A stretch of 64,000 bases of DNA from NCBI GenBank assembly GCA_039704465.1, contig JASFAU010000006.1:744001-808000 (forward strand), written 5' to 3'. Under the pieces are notes generated by a model. The model saw nothing but the letters and a program-made list of their open reading frames with translations. It made no database searches and was not told the origin of the DNA. Source of the stretch: Plasmodiophora brassicae (lineage: Eukaryota; Endomyxa; Phytomyxea; Plasmodiophorida; Plasmodiophoridae). The translations under genes and the position numbers were made by a program. Positions 59,283 to 64,000 of the stretch are shown here, one piece after another (the first letter of the stretch is position 1; every line of letters starts with the position of its first letter).

Positions 59283-61490
59283 TCAGACGATCCACCTGGC
59301 GATGGGCATGCCCATCTGGACCAGGGTCTCGGTGGCCTGCGACGACATGTACGCCAGGTCGGGGTCGAACGCGACGGTCGCCGGCGGGAACAGCATGACG
59401 ATCGTTGACCCGCCGAACGCGAACGTGCCGAGCTCGCCGCCCTTCCGCACCGTCCCTCCCACCGGCACCGTCGGGATCTGCCAGACGACATGGTCCAGGC
59501 GTGAGGGGGGCAGTCCCTGGGAACGTTTGGCGACGACGTACAATGGAGCCGACGCAGGTCGCCCCGAGGTTCACGTAGGCGACCAGGCGCCCGGCCGCGT
59601 CCTTCAGGATCGTGATCATCCTGTGGTTGAAGATGGCGCCGTTCTTCGACCTGCCCCGCCGTGTGTGTGCGTGTCAGACCGGACGACGCGCGCTGACGAT
59701 TGTGCCCCAGCGAACGGACCGCATCCCATCCGCCGACACTGAATACAGCGGGCCGCTGACGAAGTCCTGCGACAGGACCGTCCCCGTCATGGGCGAGTGG
59801 AACCTGTTCCGGCCGTTTCAGCGACCGGCTGCCCGATCGCCGCTGTGGACCGGCCACCTGTGATAGTCCTGCGGGGCCAGACGATGGATGACGGCGGACC
59901 CGCCGGCGAACGTGTCCCAGTACGCGTTGAAGTTCAGCAGCTGGCCGACGGTCAGGTAGTTGCCCTTCAACCACATGGCGCTGTCCTCCGGCACCGACTT
60001 GAACACGGTCGTGCGCGAGTCGGCCCCCGACGTTAGGACCTGCGCCGTTGTCAGCCTGCATGTGGCGCAGCATCGCGAGTCGGTACGGTCGGGTCGCCGG
60101 GCATGTGGATCGGTCGAAGGTCGGGGCGGATGCGCCGCTCGAACCATTCGTTCAACGTGCTGTACTGCCGGTAATCGCTGGCCACGTACTGCGACATGTC
60201 GATCTTGTACGGGACGATGAACTCCTGGTTGATGCGGCTGTCCTTCTGGGCGTCGTTCAGTGGCGCGTCCGCAAGCTGAGCAAACGCCGGACCCGTTAGC
60301 CAGCAGCGATGTTAACAGGCACCGGGGCGCCTGGCAACCTTCCCGCATTCGTCGCTCTGGACGGAGAACACGTTGTTCAGGTGGAGCCAGGCGGCGAGGC
60401 CGTTGAAGGAGTACGCCATCAGCAGGCCTTTGGCGACGATGCTGGGCTGGATCTCAACCTCCTGCTGCTGCGTATCGCGTCTGTACACCAGGTAATGGTC
60501 GGGAGACCACACAAAGAACACGAGGGTGAAGGTCCCCATCAGGACGACGACGATCGCGACACCGGCGAGCATGACGCGTTTCTGTGTCCTGGTTAGCCAG
60601 GCAGGGCAGCGCCCGAGACGCTGTCCGGATCCGCCCTTCGTCATTCGTTCGAGGCCGGCCCCGGCCCGAGGGCAGAAGCGGGCCAGTGGCAGCCAGGTGG
60701 CGCAGACCAGGATGACGAGGACGAGGACGACGCCGGAGATGACCCAGCCGAAGAACCCGCCGAACCAGCTGGCAATGTTGATGATAACGAAGGTCAGCAA
60801 CGTGTACTTCGTCACGTTGTACGTGTCGAACTCGGGCAGGAACCGGATCCAGGTCAGGAACACGGACGACATCATCACGAGGCCCAGCATCGACAGCCCG
60901 ATCAGCGTCCACTCGACGACGACCAGGACGCGCGCGTTGTTGTACCGGGCGGCGTTCCCCGTTTGGATCGCGGACGACTGCTGGATCAGCGCCCGGGACG
61001 CGTTCATCACGTCGCACCCGATCACGAACGCGTCCGTTAGGCTCGCGGCCGTCAGCCCGCTCTGGAACGTCATCGTCGACCTGTCGGACGAGACGGTGAC
61101 GTTCACGGCGGGCGTGTACTCGGTGATGGTGAACGCGTCGGGCAGGTCGCGTAGGTCGGTGATGACGCCAGAGGCACGGCCCGTGTTCCCGATGGTGATG
61201 TACGTCGTCAGCGGTGTCGACGTGTTCGATACGGCGCGCAGGACGCGCCCAGGGTAGAGGATCGTCAGGGATTTGACGGCGAATGGGGTGAACCCGATCG
61301 GCCAGCTGGACGTCGCGTTCGTGGCGGTGGTCGCTGACCTCAGGATCGCTGCGACACTCGACGAGGTCGCCGAGTCGGGGACGCCATCCGCCGCAATAGA
61401 GCACCCGGCGCTGATCGTGTACGTCGTTGCCGCAGACGATAATGCCTGGAGGCAGGCCAGCAGGACGGCCGTCGCTGCCAGCGCCTTCAT
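59283..61490 (-). CDS. PSD: Phosphatidylserine decarboxylase fused to an N-terminal membrane module
   Basis: Exon 1 (60339-61490) encodes 384 residues: signal peptide (ATAVLLACLQALSSA), an Asn/Ser/Thr-rich lumenal domain (about residues 20-190), then four TM segments (VLVVVEWTLIGLSMLGLVMM; FVIINIASWFGGFFGWVISG; VMLAGVAIVVVLMGTFTLVF; LLMAYSFNGLAAWLHL). After a 63-nt intron the PSD catalytic half follows: LADAPLNDAQK, INQEFIVPYKID, YSTLNEWFERRIRPDLRPI, ADSRTTVFKSV, AVIHRLAPQDYHR, NRFHSPMTGTVL, VNLGATCVGSI and the self-cleavage motif FGGST, the variant used by the PSD2-type branch. Seven to eight short introns. The enzyme makes phosphatidylethanolamine from phosphatidylserine using a pyruvoyl group formed at the Ser of GGST. 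Fusion with a multi-helix membrane module is unusual. Confidence 0.8.
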
Positions 61491-62169
61491 GGTCGGCGCC
61501 GTTGTGATCCCCCCGTTCAGCACATTTTATCAGAGACGCGTCACAGACGTCGCGACTCGACAGTTTAGGTCGCCGTTGCCGATCTACGTACTACTGAGCG
61601 TAGTGCACGGCAAGCGACGACCATGACGCCGAGTGGAGGCCCCCGGTTCCGGCAACGATCGCGGACGACTGTCCCTCGTCGTCGGGACATGGCGTTGGTA
61701 ACTCGGGTGTCGCTTGTTGACGATAAGGCCAGGCCCTGTCGAGCTGGTCCGCTGCAAAGACCAGAATCGGGACGAGCTCCCGACGTCATGGATTCTCAAC
61801 GACCTCATCGCCTAGGTACTGCTACTTGCTCCCCAGACGACGATGCAACTCGACTACCGACCCAATGTCTCGACCGCTCGCCCTTCTGCAACCGAAGGCC
61901 GAGGCAACGCTCGCCAGCGAGCAAGCTTAACGCCCGGATCAAGGGCGGCCTCGGTAGAGTGCGTCGACGTGTTTGACGGAAGCGCTCGAGACCGCCAGAT
62001 AAGGAATCGCTTGAAGAGCGCGGCCCTTGTGAATTGCTGCAGACCCCCACTTTCGCGAGTGCGACGGTGTCCATCGTGGACGACTCCTGGGTTCTCCGTT
62101 TGGCAACCGGACCTTGATGATGCCTTCCGGTGTTTCGTCCTCCTCGAACAGTCGCGTCTATGCACACAT
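61491..62169. other. Intergenic, no feature seen
   Basis: 680 bp between the PSD start and the Exo84-like stop. Short ORFs on both strands (up to 120 codons) have no recognisable domains, no repeats beyond random, and unlike-codon composition. Probably promoter and 3' regions. Confidence 0.5.
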
Positions 62170-64000
62170 CTATAGATCTTTACTCGATGATTTAGGTTTA
62201 GAGGGCATTGTTGAGAGCGCCCGGGTAGTTCGAGGAGTTCGGGCCGGCAGCACCAATTGAGCGGGCGGTCTATCAGGGGCAGCGTTATCCCCGACGGACA
62301 CCAGCGACAGTCGGGATTTCTCGGGCATGCAATCCACGATGGTGACAGCCCATGCCTCATCGACGGCGGATGCATCGCCCGGATTAACCAAGCGCTTACG
62401 GGCCTGCCCTACAATTTCCCCGATGTACCTCGATATGCTGTCCAGGTAGTGGCCACTGCCACCCTCAGCCATTTTCGTGAACATCATGTCCAGAACGAGC
62501 TGCCGGTAGGCTCGGGTGTCGAATTTCTCGGGGGCGTGTGACCATTGCGCATCCGAACGTAGAAGCGACAGAACTTCGGCAACGGCGCGGGATTGCATTC
62601 TCGGTACTTCCGCCTTTACGTCGACGAATAAGGATCCCAAAGGGAGACAAGCAGCACAAGTGACTTACATCCAAACAGCTTTTCGCCAACGACTGCAACG
62701 TTTCCAAGTACTTTCCGAAGTTGATGAAACCCGGGGAAGGCGTCTCAACGGGAGCGTCAGAATTACCGCCTTCCTTGTACCATGCACTAGCATTTGCTGG
62801 CCATCGTATGACATCTCGAACCCATACATCACCGCGTTGTTGAAAGAAAAAGTCGCGCTGCGCCTTGTAAAATTTCCCAAGCTGGTCGTGAAACGCGGCA
62901 ATGTTGGACAAACCTGATCGCCAGTAGGTAACGACGGCCAGTATCAAACGGAACGGTAACGTACCTCGTTTCATGTCGACTTTTCCAGCGAGTTGCTTCT
63001 TGATGCGAGGGAACAGATCCTCCGCCAAGAAGTAGCAGTTTGCTACAATCGACATGCCTTGTGCATCTGATATCATATCCGATTTCGACGCAGCGGTCAT
63101 TGCCAAGAGATAGTCTTCGAAAAGACTACGAATGCCGGATATGGCCAACGGAAGTAGATCGTTTACAGTCGGGTCAAACAGAGCCGGGTTGATCAGAACC
63201 AACTTCATATCCAGGATGAACTGATGCACGGTATCGTAGAGGTTGCGAGCGCTCTTCGTTATAGAGAGCTGTAAAACAGTCATGAGCCTTGCCCGTGCAG
63301 ACTGCGGCACGATTCCGACCTTCTCTGCAGTTTCCGACGATACCGATTGCTTTACCCAGGCTTGTTCGATCTCCCAGTTCTCGGCCTTGACCGATTTTGA
63401 TACAGTTTGTCGAACGGCTATACTGTAGGACTGAAAGGCGGCTCTCTGCGTCCAAATCCCATGTTAGACTGTTCGTAGTAGGACTGCAGTACGAACCGAC
63501 CAGTGCATCATAAAAGAGGGTCTCCAGCATGAACGAGAAGCGCATTCCTTGCTTTTCCAATACTTTGCAAGACAGAACAGCTAGGTGAACACATTGGCAG
63601 ACGACGCGGAAGGCTGAGTCGGACTGGAACACGAGCCGAGTAAACGTGTCGTCGAAGGCGTACAGCTCGTCAATGACCCAACGATAGAACGCCGACGCTC
63701 GAGCTGGCTGGCGAAATATACGGCGGAAATCGATCCACGCCATTGCGACAGTTGAGAATATAATGCCGGATACGTCAGTAATGTACGATGTCAACTCGCC
63801 AGTTGACCGAATCTGGCCTGTACAGAGCCACGAACTGAGTTTGCGTAACGTCTCGTCATGCCGAACTTACCGTAGGACGCGCGAAGGACAGATCGTCGAT
63901 GTTGCAGAAAGAGCCTCAATGCCTTTTCAGGATACCCCAGCTGGACAATATGGTTCAAGTAGCGTCGCCGCTCACTAGATTTGAGAACGTCCGACTGAGG
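62170..64000 (-). CDS. Exo84-like exocyst subunit, 5' end outside window
   Basis: Continuous exons from the right edge: LNHIVQLGYPEKALRLFLQH (about 63900-63960), an intron with GTAAGT donor (about 63864-63811), then SYITDVSGIIFSTVAMAW, ARASAFYRWVIDELYAFDDTF, VCQCVHLAVLSCKVLEKQGM, SFMLETLFYDALVGSYC. Later exons read SARNLYDTVHQFILDMKLVL, FLAEDLFPRIKKQLA and MMFTKMAEGG, ending KPKSSSKDL at 62170. The order (leading AR..LL.a-like helix, YI..LS..vF, then Cys-x-x-AVxxC..L...G) follows the Exo84 C-terminal helical repeats. Exocyst tethers secretory vesicles at the plasma membrane. The coiled N-terminus lies beyond 64000. Assignment is by pattern, so another exocyst or COG subunit is possible. Confidence 0.6.

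Overview
This is a nuclear segment of a small, gene-dense eukaryotic genome. Genes sit on both strands, often 100-300 bp apart. Nearly every gene whose family I could recognise is cut by short GT-AG introns (mostly 41-79 nt, many with CTAAC/CTAAT-like branch sites). The frames rejoin only if these introns are removed, and I placed most boundaries by restoring family motifs. There are no bacterial operons, and I saw no tRNA, rRNA or CRISPR array. Compact introns, fairly high GC, a secreted hevein-type chitin-binding protein, a TmcB-like PAS/multi-membrane protein and hAT-type fossils suggest a protist. A plasmodiophorid (Phytomyxea, Rhizaria) or similar organism fits, but that is inference.

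Layout. 1-4 kb: secreted chitin-binding protein with a very long Pro/Thr repeat, M14 carboxypeptidase, ADF/cofilin, cold-shock protein. 4.2-6.4 kb: broken hAT transposon with 18-nt terminal inverted repeats and an internal inverted duplication. 7-16.8 kb: PP2A B'' subunit, acidic unknown protein, TmcB-like sensor, a long hairpin, two small unknown genes. 16.9-24.5 kb: DOP1 (Dopey). 24.7-26.8 kb: a CENP-B/pogo-like fossil and an unresolved region. 26.8-34.6 kb: ZIP transporter, F-box/ankyrin-like protein with a broken upstream duplicate, mitochondrial bS18 with a huge N-terminal extension, tiny membrane protein, Dam1-like/winged-helix protein, secreted protein. 34.6-42.9 kb: Na+/H+ exchanger, CDKL-type kinase, helical unknown, SWIM/RING protein, SLC35F-type transporter. 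42.9-45.5 kb: mobile-element remnant with inverted pieces, DUF1415 gene, unknown gene. 45.6-53.3 kb: ASCC3/Slh1 double-cassette helicase. 53.3-64 kb: Kunitz protein, TDY-type MAP kinase, two tiny membrane proteins, NuSAP-like protein, phosphatidylserine decarboxylase fused to a membrane module, and an Exo84-like exocyst subunit running off the right edge.

How the genes relate: they are mostly unlinked housekeeping genes. Themes are membrane traffic (DOP1, Exo84, PSD), cytoskeleton and spindle (cofilin, Dam1-like, NuSAP-like), signalling (PP2A B'', CDKL, MAPK, TmcB-like) and secretion (chitin-binding, Kunitz and M14 proteins). The least expected content is the NuSAP-like and Dam1-like/winged-helix pair, the PSD fusion, the bS18m extension, the intron-bearing DUF1415 gene and a recurrent fold-back structure in the mobile remnants.
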